From assembly GCF_002993335.1 (NCBI RefSeq), contig NZ_PVNS01000016.1:1-54910 (forward strand): a stretch of DNA of 54,910 nt, written 5' to 3'. The DNA is from Alkalicoccus urumqiensis (GTDB lineage Bacteria > Bacillota > Bacilli > Bacillales > Salisediminibacteriaceae). Below are positions 1 to 8,612 of the stretch, in pieces. The translations under genes were made by a program, and so were the position numbers. The notes beneath the pieces are model-generated. The model was not told the DNA's origin. It did not search any database and was given only the letters and a program-made list of their open reading frames with translations. The first letter of the stretch is position 1. Each line of letters starts with the position of its first letter.

Positions 1-119
1 GCGTCCGGCTTCCTTCAGATTCCGGGTCACCCCGGACACCCTTGCCATTCGCTAACGGTTCCCATTACCAAGCCCGTAGTGGACTTTCACCACCTAGCTG
101 TCAGACATGCCAGGCACAC
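1..119 (-). mobile_element. Group IIC intron, 5' end only (runs off the window)
   Basis: On the minus strand the sequence starts GTGTGCCTGGCATG, the 5' end type of bacterial class C group II introns. It continues with a 'GCAAGGGTGTCCG' and 'GGAATCTGAAGGAAGC' block resembling the Oceanobacillus iheyensis IIC intron domain I as I remember it. The inferred 5' splice site is between 120 (exon) and 119 (intron). It lies immediately after the T-run of the yneT terminator, which is the known preferred target of class C introns. Only about 119 bases are present, so the reverse transcriptase ORF, if any, lies outside. The sequence match is strong; the exact boundary is inferred. Confidence 0.82.
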
Positions 120-151
120 GAAAAAAGTGCAGCACCCGATAGAGTGCTGCA
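120..151 (-). terminator. Intrinsic terminator of the ypwA-yneT operon
   Basis: Read on the minus strand, an 8-bp stem (TGCAGCAC/GTGCTGCA, 128-135 with 144-151) is followed by CTTTTTT. It ends the minus-strand gene cluster and serves as the apparent insertion target of the group IIC intron. Confidence 0.85.
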
Positions 152-166
152 GTACACAGGGAAATC

Positions 167-574
167 TTATTTTTTTACAAGCAGGGCATGATCCACTTTA
201 ATACAGGAATCCATGACCACTTTTCGTCCATTACTCTCCAAAAGCTCCATGGCAGCCTGGTCATAGACGCCGAGCTGCGCCCAGAAAACCGGATAGTCCG
301 TTTCGAGAAACTCGCCGGCAACAGCCTGCAGATGGCTGGAGTCGCGGAAAATATTGACGATATCCACTTTTTCATCGATTTCTGTCAGCGAACCTACAGC
401 CTGTTCGCCGAGAACCCCCTCAATCGTTGGGTTCACCGGTATAATCCGGTATCCCTTTTTCTGCATTGCTTCGGCGATCTGATAACTTGTGCGGTGCGGT
501 TTATCCGATAGACCGACGACTGCGATTACCTGAGCTTCTTCCAGAACTTTTTTCTTCTGAGACTGGTCGAGCAT
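167..574 (-). CDS. yneT: CoA-binding domain protein, YneT family
   Basis: A 135-residue CoA_binding_2 (Rossmann) protein. The N-terminal 'VVGLSDKPHRTSYQIAEAM' stretch is the nucleotide-binding loop and helix, and 'MDSCIKVDH' near the C-terminus is the conserved Cys-containing end of the family. Its molecular role is unknown; relatives bind CoA. I chose ATG at 574 because AAAGGGTG lies six bases upstream; a GTG three codons earlier would overlap that site. It is the last gene of the ypwA-opuFA-opuFB-usp-yneT run and is followed by a strong terminator. The B. subtilis homologue also lies in the yne cluster. Confidence 0.85.
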   Translation of the reverse strand: MLDQSQKKKVLEEAQVIAVVGLSDKPHRTSYQIAEAMQKKGYRIIPVNPTIEGVLGEQAVGSLTEIDEKVDIVNIFRDSSHLQAVAGEFLETDYPVFWAQLGVYDQAAMELLESNGRKVVMDSCIKVDHALLVKK

Positions 575-592
575 GTAAAACACCCTTTCTAT

Positions 593-1012
593 CTACTTAA
601 CGATCATTACCGGACATTCTGCCCGTTTTGCCACTTTATGGCTCACACTTCCAAGCACCATCTGCTGAAATTGGTTCAGCCCCCGGCTGCCGAGTACGAC
701 AAGATCTGCGTTCCGGTCTTTGGATTCCCTGACGATGGATGGTCCGGGCTCACCGAATATATGATGCACCGTATACGACACACCGCTTTTTTCCAGCATG
801 TGAACGATCGTATCCACCCGCTTTTTCCGGTGCTCCGGCACTTCCCTGAAACGCATCTCTTCATCCGCTACATCCGAGCGGGCGGGAAGATCATCAACGA
901 CATGAATAAGCGTGATGTCCGCATTGGATTTCTGCGCGATAAACACCGCCCTTTCACAGGCGCGGACAGAGTGGGCAGAACCATCGGCAGCAAGAAGAAT
1001 GTGTGTAAACAT
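593..1012 (-). CDS. Universal stress protein, UspA family
   Basis: A 139-residue single-domain Usp protein. The N-terminal 'ILLAADGS' strand and the C-terminal 'GSRGLNQFQQMVLGSVS' (G-2x-G-9x-G-S) are the ATP-binding signature, so this is the ATP-binding class. ATG at 1012 is preferred because GGGGGAAGG lies just upstream; the longer reading frame would start inside that site. It lies 40 bases after the osmoprotectant transporter and 18 bases before yneT, probably in one transcript. The link to osmotic stress is inference from context. Confidence 0.88.
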   Translation of the reverse strand: MFTHILLAADGSAHSVRACERAVFIAQKSNADITLIHVVDDLPARSDVADEEMRFREVPEHRKKRVDTIVHMLEKSGVSYTVHHIFGEPGPSIVRESKDRNADLVVLGSRGLNQFQQMVLGSVSHKVAKRAECPVMIVK

Positions 1013-1052
1013 AAACCTTCCCCCTCTCAAGAAATACTAACCCTATATTGTA

Positions 1053-2609
1053 TTATTCGCTTTCTCCCGGGAGCAGTCCTTCTTCTACCAGATAGTTTCT
1101 TGCTACGTCGGATGCATCTGCATCGTTGACGTCCACTTCATAATTCATCTGCATCATCTCATCTTCGGTAATTCTGCCGCCGAGAACATTTAATACGTCT
1201 TCGATTTCCGGATAGTTGATCAGAACATCCTCTCTAAAGAGCGGAGCCCCGTTAAACGGTGGAAAGACATTTTCGTCATCTTCCATCGTTACCAGATTGT
1301 ATTCAATCATATAACTGTCCGTCGAATAAGCATCGATGACCTGAACATCACCGGATACGAGTGCACCCGAGCGCAGGCCGGGATCCATTGTCTGAACGTC
1401 TTCAAAATCAAGGCCGTACACATTCTGTATGGCAGGATAGCCGTCGGCTTCACGGTCATAGAATTCAAACGTGAATGCTGCTGTCAGATCCTCTTCATAC
1501 GGGATGAGATCAGATATGGTCTCCACCCCTTCAGATTCAGCAAATTCTTCGGTTACCGCTAAAGCGTACGTGTTCTGGTAATCCATTGGTTCCAGGAAAA
1601 CGAGGCCGTACTGTTCAAGCATACCGTCACGCGCCTGCTCATATGCTTCCTGTTCATTGTTGGATACCGGATCTTCTTCCAGCAGCGTTGTAATAGCAGT
1701 ACCTGTAAATTCAAAATAGCCGTCAATATCACCGGACCGAGTCGCTTCGAAAACGATATCTGTTGTACCGAGACCCGGTTCGAGTTCGACGGAATAATCC
1801 GTTTCTGCTTCAATCAGAAGCTTGTACATATTAATCACGATTTCCGGTTCTGCACCCAGTTTCCCTGCTATAACGATTTCATCATCCTCACCTCCGCCGA
1901 CAGCAAGACGATAGCCATACGGCGCTGTTACGAGCAGCAGTGCGAGTGCAACGATGACAAATATAGGACGGATGCTCGCGCCGCTTGAGCGTTTCTCTGT
2001 CTGACGGAGAATGATATCCAGAAAAACAGCAAGCAGAGCTGCAGGTATTGCACCGAGAAGAATGTAGTAATTATTGCTCCGGTTCAGACCGGTCATGATT
2101 AAATCGCCCAGTCCGCCGGCACCGACGAGTGCAGCCAATGTGGCTGTACCGACGATCAGCACCATACCGGTACGGATACCAGCCATTATGGTAGGCATCG
2201 CAAGCGGCAGCTGGACTTTAAACAGCATCTGCGGATAGCTCATGCCCATTCCGCGGGCAGCTTCTGTTAAAGCGGGGTCTACACCTTTCACACCGGTAAA
2301 CGTATTACGGAGAATCGGCATCAGAGCGTAGGCAGTGAGCGCAATGATCGCAGGCGTGGTACCGATACCGACAAACGGAATCAAAAACCCGAGAAGTGCG
2401 AGGCTCGGTATCGTCTGAAGGACTGCTGTTGAACCGATTACAGGCTCTGCTCCGGTTCGTTTCACCGCTAGAAAAATTCCTAAGGGGACAGCAATAAATA
2501 CGGCGATCAGAAGAGAAATTAACGACATTTCAATATGCTGCCAGAACGCATCGAGAAGAAGGTCGGAACGATCGGATGCCAGTTGAAAAAACATTTGAAT
2601 TTGATTCAT
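1053..2609 (-). CDS. opuFB: Osmoprotectant ABC transporter, permease fused to substrate-binding domain
   Basis: 518 residues. Residues about 1-215 are a BPD_transp_1 permease with several membrane segments and the EAA loop ('EAARGMGMSYPQ'). After a transmembrane link at about 215-235, residues about 240-515 form an OpuAC/ProX-type glycine betaine, carnitine or choline binding domain ('IVIAGKLGAEPEIV' start). Such permease-binding fusions are known as OpuF in Bacillus; the ligand cannot be told from sequence. The start ATG overlaps the opuFA stop by 4 bases, so the pair is translationally coupled. The binding domain is rich in Asp/Glu, as usual for extracellular domains of salt-adapted bacteria. 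Confidence 0.87.
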   Translation of the reverse strand: MNQIQMFFQLASDRSDLLLDAFWQHIEMSLISLLIAVFIAVPLGIFLAVKRTGAEPVIGSTAVLQTIPSLALLGFLIPFVGIGTTPAIIALTAYALMPILRNTFTGVKGVDPALTEAARGMGMSYPQMLFKVQLPLAMPTIMAGIRTGMVLIVGTATLAALVGAGGLGDLIMTGLNRSNNYYILLGAIPAALLAVFLDIILRQTEKRSSGASIRPIFVIVALALLLVTAPYGYRLAVGGGEDDEIVIAGKLGAEPEIVINMYKLLIEAETDYSVELEPGLGTTDIVFEATRSGDIDGYFEFTGTAITTLLEEDPVSNNEQEAYEQARDGMLEQYGLVFLEPMDYQNTYALAVTEEFAESEGVETISDLIPYEEDLTAAFTFEFYDREADGYPAIQNVYGLDFEDVQTMDPGLRSGALVSGDVQVIDAYSTDSYMIEYNLVTMEDDENVFPPFNGAPLFREDVLINYPEIEDVLNVLGGRITEDEMMQMNYEVDVNDADASDVARNYLVEEGLLPGESE

Positions 2610-3535
2610 CGGCTTTCCACCTCTTCCTCACGCGCAAGTACATCAAGCATAGACTGCTGCGTTACCAGCTTCCCGTCCGCAGACGCTTCGGATATGCTGT
2701 TTTTTCTCATCTGCTGGTACGCATCACGGATTGTCATTTCTGGATCCAGAACGTGGAGATCGGCAGAAGCATCCCCCTGAGCCGCTTCTTTGACAGGCAG
2801 CGTCCACGGGTTTCTCCGGCTTCCGACGAATGACTTGACGAACTCATTTTCCGGCCGCTGCAGAAGCCCTTCGGGAGAGTCTATCTGAACGATGGACCCC
2901 TCCTGCATGACAGCTACTCGATCGCCGAGTTTTAAAGCTTCATCCATATCGTGCGTGACGAATACGATCGTCTTATTTATTTCCTTCTGCAGCTTTTGTA
3001 TATCCTCCTGCAGCTGTTCCCGGCTCAAGGGATCCAGTGCGCTGAACGGTTCATCCATAAGAAGGATATCCGGATTGCCGGCAAGCGCCCGGACGACACC
3101 GATCCGCTGCTGCTGCCCCCCTGATAATTCGGAAGGGTATCTGCTTCGGTACGTCTCAGGCTCAAGGCCGACCATGTGGAGGAGTTCATCAATCCGTGAT
3201 TCTGTACTCGATTTCTCCCAGCCTTTTAACTCCGGTACGATAGCGATGTTTTCCGCTATCGTCATATGGGGGAATAGTGCGATCTGCTGAAGGACATAGC
3301 CGATTTCCCAGCGGAGCTGATGGATATTTTTCTTCTGAATATCCTCCCCCTGGATTTCAATCACTCCGCCTGTTGCATCGATCAGACGGTTGATCATTTT
3401 CATCGATGTCGTTTTCCCGCAGCCACTCGGGCCGATGAGAATGAAAAATTCCCCCTGCTCTACGCGGAATGAAACGTCATTGACCGCTTTGGTTCCATCA
3501 GGAAACTGTTTGGAGACCTGCTTGAACTCAATCAC
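2606..3535 (-). CDS. opuFA: Osmoprotectant ABC transporter ATPase
   Basis: A 309-residue QAT-type ABC ATPase. The Walker A is GPSGCGKTT (35-43), the signature LSGGQQQR lies near 140, Walker B is DILLMDEP, and the H-loop is in 'VFVTHD'. The C-terminal 60 residues ('VLDPEMTIRDAYQQMRKNSI...') look like part of a CBS domain, shorter than the tandem CBS of OpuAA/OpuCA. It energises uptake through OpuFB. The ATG overlaps the end of ypwA by 4 bases, which puts a peptidase gene in the same transcript. Confidence 0.88.
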   Translation of the reverse strand: MIEFKQVSKQFPDGTKAVNDVSFRVEQGEFFILIGPSGCGKTTSMKMINRLIDATGGVIEIQGEDIQKKNIHQLRWEIGYVLQQIALFPHMTIAENIAIVPELKGWEKSSTESRIDELLHMVGLEPETYRSRYPSELSGGQQQRIGVVRALAGNPDILLMDEPFSALDPLSREQLQEDIQKLQKEINKTIVFVTHDMDEALKLGDRVAVMQEGSIVQIDSPEGLLQRPENEFVKSFVGSRRNPWTLPVKEAAQGDASADLHVLDPEMTIRDAYQQMRKNSISEASADGKLVTQQSMLDVLAREEEVESR

Positions 3536-5031
3536 TTGTCCACCTCTTCTGATTCCTTCAAGTTATACAGCGCAGTATATTTATCAGTTAAATACCGGAT
3601 GAGCGGCTCGGGGGTCATTTCCCACCCACTTGCAGACTTCAGCAGCTCTTCAGGGTCCATCAGTCTGCCGTGACGGTGGACATTCTCTGTAAGCCACTCT
3701 TTTACAGGGGTGAGATTCCCTTCTTCCAGCAGTTCATTAAATTCCGGCAGATCCTGAAGCATTGCCTCCTTCAGCTGGGCCGCGTAAATATAGCCGAATG
3801 CATAGGAAGGAAAATAGCCGAACATACCGGCAGGCCAGTGGACATCCTGCAGTACGCCTTCACTATCATTCTCCGGACGGATGCCGAGCAGCTCCTCCAT
3901 TTTATCCGCCCAGGCTTCCGGCAGATCATCCACTTCCAGTTCACCGCGGATCAGTGCTTTCTCGAGCTCATAGCGGAGAATGATATGAAGGCAGTACGTC
4001 AGCTCATCTGCTTCAATCCGGATCAGCGATGGGCCGGCCTGGTTCACCGCCGGATAAAAAGAATCGAGCGGAACGTTCTTCAGCGGTTCGTGCGCGTCCT
4101 GCAGAAGTGGATAATACGACTTCCAGAAAGCGTAATGCCGTCCGACGAAATTTTCCCAGAAAAGAGACTGGGACTCATGAATTCCCATCGAAGCACCGCC
4201 CGAGAGCAGCGTGCCATAAAGATCTGCGCCGATGTTCTGTTCGTACAGAGCATGGCCTCCTTCGTGGATGGTGCCGAAAACAGCCGTACGGAAATCATTC
4301 TCATCATATTTCGTTGTCACACGTACGTCCCCGCTGTTTAATCCAATAGCAAAAGGATGGACCGTTTTATCGAGCCGCCCTGCATCAAAATCGTAGTGCA
4401 TCGCTTCAAGAATTTTTTGACTGAAGGCTGCCTGGTCCTGCTCCTGCATACCGGAAAACAGATCGGCCGGCGGATTCTTCTTCGTGCTGATCTGTTCCAC
4501 CAGCGGAACGAGCTCTTGTTTCAACTTTGCAAACACGTCATCGATCTTTTCGGTTGTAAGTCCCGGTTCAAAATCATCCAGGAGCGCATTGTACTTTTCT
4601 CCTTCGTATCCTTTCCATTCAGCGTACCTGCGCTGGAAGTCAACGATGTCTTTTAAGTATGGTGCAAATGTCTGAAAATCGCCGGTCTCCTTCGCTTCCT
4701 CCCACGCCTTCTCCGACTGCGTTGTTAACACAACAAAGGCTTTATATTCCTCCTGAGGGACGTTCGTCAGTTTGTCGAATGTTCTGCGGCATTCCCTGAG
4801 AGATGCTTCCGTTACTTTATTATCTGTACGCCCGGGAAGCTCATTTAAAAATGACCTCATCTCTTCAGACGTTTCCCGCTCAAAAATCATTTCCGAAAGC
4901 GTACCTACTGCTTCGCCGCGTCCCGCTGCTCCTTTTTTAGGGGCATAAGTTCTCAGATCCCACGCCATAAGACCTGCTGCTTCTTTTAAGTGCTCTGTTT
5001 TCTGCATATACGAATAAAATTGTTTTTCCAT
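3532..5031 (-). CDS. ypwA: Thermostable metallocarboxypeptidase, M32 (Taq) family
   Basis: 499 residues, the usual length of M32 carboxypeptidases. The zinc-binding HExxH is HEGGH at 256-260, followed by the family's 'GIHESQSLFWENFVGR' block about 40 residues later, which supplies the third zinc ligand. No signal peptide is visible, so it is cytosolic. It removes single residues from peptide C-termini. The RBS AAAGGAGCGG fits ATG 5031. It is the first gene of a five-gene minus-strand run with opuFA/opuFB. Confidence 0.9.
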   Translation of the reverse strand: MEKQFYSYMQKTEHLKEAAGLMAWDLRTYAPKKGAAGRGEAVGTLSEMIFERETSEEMRSFLNELPGRTDNKVTEASLRECRRTFDKLTNVPQEEYKAFVVLTTQSEKAWEEAKETGDFQTFAPYLKDIVDFQRRYAEWKGYEGEKYNALLDDFEPGLTTEKIDDVFAKLKQELVPLVEQISTKKNPPADLFSGMQEQDQAAFSQKILEAMHYDFDAGRLDKTVHPFAIGLNSGDVRVTTKYDENDFRTAVFGTIHEGGHALYEQNIGADLYGTLLSGGASMGIHESQSLFWENFVGRHYAFWKSYYPLLQDAHEPLKNVPLDSFYPAVNQAGPSLIRIEADELTYCLHIILRYELEKALIRGELEVDDLPEAWADKMEELLGIRPENDSEGVLQDVHWPAGMFGYFPSYAFGYIYAAQLKEAMLQDLPEFNELLEEGNLTPVKEWLTENVHRHGRLMDPEELLKSASGWEMTPEPLIRYLTDKYTALYNLKESEEVDK

Positions 5032-5156
5032 CGTCTCCGCTCCTTTTTCTGTGCATTATGTAGCTTACTATTTCCATTATACGGAACGTTCACACAAATT
5101 TCACGCAATACAGCACCGGCGTAAGCTGTGTTACACTGAATGTTAGAGGTGATAAC

Positions 5157-5462
5157 GTGAATTTAAAGGTAACAGAACGGGCAGCTTCCTTTTATCAGAA
5201 GGAAATGCAGCTGCAGGAATCAGACGGACTTTATTTTTATCTGCGTGTCGGCGGCATGGGTTCCGGCGGTTTTTCAGCCGGCGTGACGGGGAGCAGACCG
5301 GATATCGATTATGAAACCATCCAGACGGGAGGCATCACGGTCTATATTGCCGAAACAGACCGGTGGTACTTCGATGGCATGACAATCGATTATGATCCCG
5401 ACATCGGTGACATCGTCTTCCATGAAGAAGGCACCGATTTATCTTTCAAGGAAGCAGATTAA
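5157..5462 (+). CDS. yneR: HesB/IscA-like protein, YneR family
   Basis: 101 residues beginning with GTG; GAGGTGATAAC precedes it at good spacing. The fold is the HesB/IscA (Fe-S biosynthesis) type ('MNLKVTERAASFYQKEM...FYLRVGGMGSGGFSAG'), but the three cysteines of IscA are absent, as in YneR, so it is unlikely to be a classical cluster carrier. It is read alone on the plus strand between divergent ypwA and convergent moaA, and ends at a bidirectional terminator. Confidence 0.83.
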   Translation: MNLKVTERAASFYQKEMQLQESDGLYFYLRVGGMGSGGFSAGVTGSRPDIDYETIQTGGITVYIAETDRWYFDGMTIDYDPDIGDIVFHEEGTDLSFKEAD

Positions 5463-5483
5463 TGAGCGTCATAGTGTGCACAG

Positions 5484-5525
5484 AAAAAACGCAGGATGAA
5501 GCGGTTAGGCTTCATCCTGCGTTTT
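5484..5525. terminator. Bidirectional terminator between yneR and moaA
   Basis: A long stem CGCAGGATGAAGC/GCTTCATCCTGCG is flanked by an A-run on the left and a T-run on the right. It can end transcription from yneR (plus) and moaA (minus). Confidence 0.9.
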
Positions 5526-5529
5526 TATG

Positions 5530-6528
5530 CTATCCACCAACACGGTGCATTTCCAGTTTCTTCGAAGGCCCCGTAGCTTTCAGACGCTCTTCGGAATAGT
5601 TATCGTCCCTTTTCTTCCAGACAGATTCAAGGACGTCCGAGAGTGTTTCCGGCTCGTTTCTAACGACGGAACGGAGGTCTGTTCCCTTCGATGCGAACAG
5701 ACACGTAAGCAGCTGTCCGTCCGCTGTCAGCCGGGCACGGTTGCATGAATGACAGAACGCATCCGATACGGAGGAGATGACTCCGATCTCGCCGCTGCCG
5801 TCCTTGTATTTAAACCGGTCCGCAGTCTCGCCGGGCTGGGAAGGATCCGCCTGCTCCAGTGGAAACTGCTTCTGAAGAGACTCGATGATCTCTTTTTTCG
5901 TGAGTACGTGATCCAGCTTCCAGCCGTTGGCATTTCCTACATCCATATATTCAATGTAGCGCAGAACAATATCGGTGCCTCTGAAATACTCCGCCATCGG
6001 CAGAACGTCTTCCTCGTTCATGCCTTTTTTGACGACCATGTTCACTTTTACCGAAAGCCCGGCTTTCTGCGCAGCCTCAATTCCGTTCAGCACATGCTTG
6101 ACGCGCATGGACCGGCCGGTGATAGACTGAAACCGGTCATCGTCAAGGGAGTCGAGACTGACAGAAACCCGCTTTAATCCAGCCTGCTTTAAATCCTCTG
6201 CGTGCTTTGGCAGCAGAATGCCGTTTGTCGTCATAGCTATATCTTCAATCTCTGTATATCGGCTCAATCTGGCAATTAAATCAGTCAGATTTTTCCGCAG
6301 CAGCGGCTCGCCTCCGGTAATACGGAGTTTTTTTACATCCGCCCGTTCAATACAGGCAGCAGTAATAGCTTCAATTTCCTCAAAGCTCAGCAGATCCTCT
6401 CCTTGAAGAAAAGGAAAGTGATCATCAAAAATTTCTTTCGGCATGCAGTAACGGCAGCGCAGATTGCACTGGTCTGTTACTGATATGCGCAGGTCGCGGA
6501 GCGGCCGGTTTCTCGTATCCAGAAGCAT
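5530..6528 (-). CDS. moaA: GTP 3',8-cyclase MoaA (molybdenum cofactor synthesis)
   Basis: A 332-residue radical SAM enzyme that converts GTP to 3',8-cyclo-GTP. The N-terminal cluster motif is in 'CNLRCRYCMP' (CxxxCxxC). The C-terminal second Fe-S site is in 'CHSCNRARLTADGQLLTCLF', and the protein ends in the Gly-Gly tail typical of MoaA. ATG 6528 is chosen because AAGGAGCG precedes it; a 40-residue longer frame runs back into rlmL and has no family similarity. No other moa genes are in the window, so the rest of the pathway must be elsewhere. The RBS lies in a hairpin, described separately. Confidence 0.93.
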   Translation of the reverse strand: MLLDTRNRPLRDLRISVTDQCNLRCRYCMPKEIFDDHFPFLQGEDLLSFEEIEAITAACIERADVKKLRITGGEPLLRKNLTDLIARLSRYTEIEDIAMTTNGILLPKHAEDLKQAGLKRVSVSLDSLDDDRFQSITGRSMRVKHVLNGIEAAQKAGLSVKVNMVVKKGMNEEDVLPMAEYFRGTDIVLRYIEYMDVGNANGWKLDHVLTKKEIIESLQKQFPLEQADPSQPGETADRFKYKDGSGEIGVISSVSDAFCHSCNRARLTADGQLLTCLFASKGTDLRSVVRNEPETLSDVLESVWKKRDDNYSEERLKATGPSKKLEMHRVGG

Positions 6529-6532
6529 TTTT

Positions 6533-6553
6533 CCACGCTCCTTTTCAGCGTGG
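6533..6553 (-). promoter_or_regulatory. Hairpin enclosing the moaA ribosome binding site
   Basis: On the minus strand CCACGCT-GAAAAGG-AGCGTGG forms a perfect 7-bp stem. The AAGGAG Shine-Dalgarno lies across the loop and 3' arm, five bases before the moaA ATG. The 5' arm is the last codons of rlmL. Translation of moaA could be low unless ribosomes finishing rlmL open the stem. This is inference from base pairing only. Confidence 0.45.
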
Positions 6554-7678
6554 GAGTTTTTCTCCCCAGAATTGATAATACTGCGTCTTGATATTTCCAT
6601 TGTACAGCTTTCTTCGCTTCGTTGCTTCTTTTCCGTACAATTTTTCAAAGCGTTCGTGGGACGTAATGATATACACGCTCCAGTGCGGGAAACCGAGCAT
6701 CAGTTTTCCGAGTTCACGGTAAAGCGTCTCGACCTCTTCACGCTCCTGCATACGTTCGCCGTAAGGCGGGTTTCCAATCATGACACCTTTTACCTCATCT
6801 GGATGGAAATCCTGTACCCGCATCTGTTTCCAGTAAATCTGATCCGGGAATCCTGCCTCCATCGCATTTGATCTCGCAATTTCAATCATCTTATGGTCGA
6901 TATCCGAGCCGGTAATGGTAAATTCCTTGTCGTAATCCGCTGCTTCCTCCGCATCCTCCAGCGCTTTCTCCCAGACGTTCTGCGGAAACCAGTGCCAGTT
7001 TTCAAAGGCAAAGGACCGCTGAGTGCCCGGTGCAATATTCTGGGCAATCATTGCCGCTTCGATCGGGATCGTACCGCTTCCGCAGAATGGATCATGAAGA
7101 GGCAGATCCGGATGCCAGTTGGCGAGTTTCAGCATGGCCGCTGCGAGCGTTTCTTTAAGCGGCGCCTGATTCTGTGCACTTCTGTACCCTCTTTTATGCA
7201 GTGCGCTCCCGCTCGTATCGAGTGTAAGAACAGCATGGTCTTTATGAAGAGCGACTTCAATCACAGACTCTCCGCCCTGTTCGTCGAACCAGGAGACATC
7301 ATATGACTGCTTCAGTTTTTCAACAACCGCTTTTTTAACGATGGACTGGCAGTCGGAAATGCTGAACAGCGTTGATTTAACGGATCTGCCGAGTACAGGA
7401 AACGCGCTGTTTTTTTCCAGAAACTGCTCCCACGGCAGTGCTTTCGTTTTTTCAAACAGCTCATCAAATGTAACGGCGGGAAATTCACCGACAATCAGCT
7501 TGACGCGTTCCGCTGTTCGGAGCCAGAGGTTGGCACGTGCGATATCGGATGCATCCCCCTGAAAACGGACTCTTCCGTTCTCCACTTGAATGTCTTTCAT
7601 TCCTAAGTCTTTTAGTTCTTTTGCAGCGACTGCTTCCAGACCCATCGTCGTCGTTGCCAGAAGAGAATACTGTGTCAT
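6545..7678 (-). CDS. rlmL: 23S rRNA (guanine-N2) methyltransferase, RlmL/YpsC family
   Basis: 377 residues. An N-terminal THUMP domain (about 45-160) for RNA binding is followed by a class I SAM methyltransferase with DPFCGSGT (196-203) and the N6/N2-type catalytic NPPYGER (303-309). It matches B. subtilis YpsC, the homologue of the E. coli RlmL N-terminal half; the fused RlmK half of E. coli is absent, as is normal in Firmicutes. RBS AGCAGGTG fits ATG 7678. It lies downstream of rnpB in the usual Bacillus order. Confidence 0.9.
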   Translation of the reverse strand: MTQYSLLATTTMGLEAVAAKELKDLGMKDIQVENGRVRFQGDASDIARANLWLRTAERVKLIVGEFPAVTFDELFEKTKALPWEQFLEKNSAFPVLGRSVKSTLFSISDCQSIVKKAVVEKLKQSYDVSWFDEQGGESVIEVALHKDHAVLTLDTSGSALHKRGYRSAQNQAPLKETLAAAMLKLANWHPDLPLHDPFCGSGTIPIEAAMIAQNIAPGTQRSFAFENWHWFPQNVWEKALEDAEEAADYDKEFTITGSDIDHKMIEIARSNAMEAGFPDQIYWKQMRVQDFHPDEVKGVMIGNPPYGERMQEREEVETLYRELGKLMLGFPHWSVYIITSHERFEKLYGKEATKRRKLYNGNIKTQYYQFWGEKLPR

Positions 7679-7712
7679 TCGTTCACCTGCTTTATTTTAA
7701 TGTAGGAAATGT

Positions 7713-7741
7713 AAAAAAAGGCCCCACGATCCACGTGAGGC
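7713..7741 (-). terminator. rnpB terminator
   Basis: On the minus strand GCCTCACG-TGGAT-CGTGGGGC (one G-T pair) is followed by TTTTTTT, directly after the 3' end of the RNase P RNA. Confidence 0.85.
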
Positions 7742-7749
7742 TGCGGCTG

Positions 7750-8166
7750 TTATACTCCAGCTGTACTCTGTAAGCCATGTTCTGTCTTTCGTACTGCAGA
7801 CGGGGAACCTCCCCTCGTACAAAAGCGGTAATCATCTGTCTACGGACAAACTGTCCGTCTTCCGGTCCGTTTGATTCCTTTCCGGAAGTGCCCCTACCAA
7901 ATTTTGGGTTTCTCACTCGCGGGGTTTACCTCGTTCCACCTTTACCGTTTCCAGTAAAGCTCCGTCACTGTGGCACTTTCAAGAGATGGCTGCCATATCC
8001 GCTGATGGGACACAGGCAGAGTCTCTGCCGTCAGTGTGCAGACGCACACTGCCCTGACTTATTTTTTCGTCAGGCACGAACACTACAGCCGTTTCAGGCT
8101 GTGCGAGCATGGACTTTCCTCTATGCGCTGAATGCGCACAGCGATTACCCGAGTACAGCAGAAGAA
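7750..8166 (-). ncRNA. rnpB: RNase P RNA, Bacillus type B
   Basis: The minus strand shows the RNase P RNA core. 'CTCGGGTAATCGCTG' lies near the 5' end, followed by 'AGAGGAAAGTCCATGCTCGC' (CR-I), 'GAAAGTGCCACAGTGACG', 'GGAACGAGGTAAACCCC', 'GAGAAACCCAAA' and 'AGACAGATGATTACCGC' (CR-V). The ends pair (GCTGTACTC with GAGTACAGC, helix P1), which sets the limits to within a few bases. The order of blocks is that of B. subtilis type B RNA. It cleaves the 5' leaders of tRNA precursors. Open frames within it are not genes. Confidence 0.95.
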
Positions 8167-8204
8167 AACAACGCAGTTTATCATATCACAGCGCGGACCA
8201 GTTA

Positions 8205-8612
8205 TCAAACGCTGGTGCCGTTCCTTGCCTTCTGGACCGCTTTTTTTGCAAGAACATCTGCTTCTCTGTTTTCCTTCGTCGGAATCCATTTAATAAAGCA
8301 TGCTTCAAACTGATCCATGATCGTTAAAATTTCTTCGAGCAGCGGACGGAACGATTTGTTTTTAATAAATCGTTTTTCCACAGCATCAACGAGCACCTGG
8401 GAGTCGGAACAGATGGAGACAACGTTGAACCCTTCTTCCTGTGCAAGCGAGAGTCCGAGCAGGCATGCATGAAATTCTGCTTCATTATTCGTCATCGGAT
8501 GAAGCGGCACACTGTGGCGCCACTGCTTGCCTCCCTGCTTCATGAAGATCCCTGCACCGCTTGGTCCCGGGCTTCCCGCACTGGCACCATCAATATACAG
8601 CGTAGCAATCAT
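8205..8612 (-). CDS. RNase H-like protein (YpeP family)
   Basis: A 135-residue RNase HI fold. The acidic catalytic set is present: D8 ('YIDGAS'), E46 ('NNEAEFHA'), D70 ('CSDSQ') and D119 ('NREADVLAK'), so it could cut the RNA of RNA-DNA hybrids. It lacks the basic protrusion of E. coli RNase HI and resembles the 'reverse transcriptase-like' proteins of bacilli. Its start overlaps the end of gpsB by 4 bases, so the two are probably cotranscribed. Confidence 0.8.
   Translation of the reverse strand: MIATLYIDGASAGSPGPSGAGIFMKQGGKQWRHSVPLHPMTNNEAEFHACLLGLSLAQEEGFNVVSICSDSQVLVDAVEKRFIKNKSFRPLLEEILTIMDQFEACFIKWIPTKENREADVLAKKAVQKARNGTSV

Noticed and set aside
5530-6528. Molybdenum cofactor riboswitch before moaA
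   Set aside because: The gap to rlmL is shorter than any such riboswitch; only a single RBS hairpin is visible.
6529-6648. A 40-residue N-terminal extension of MoaA
   Set aside because: It overlaps the end of rlmL, has no RBS and is unlike MoaA; the ATG at 6528 follows AAGGAGCG.
7692-8327. Several open frames on both strands across 7692-8327
   Set aside because: They lie in or cross the RNase P RNA gene and have no RBS or family similarity.
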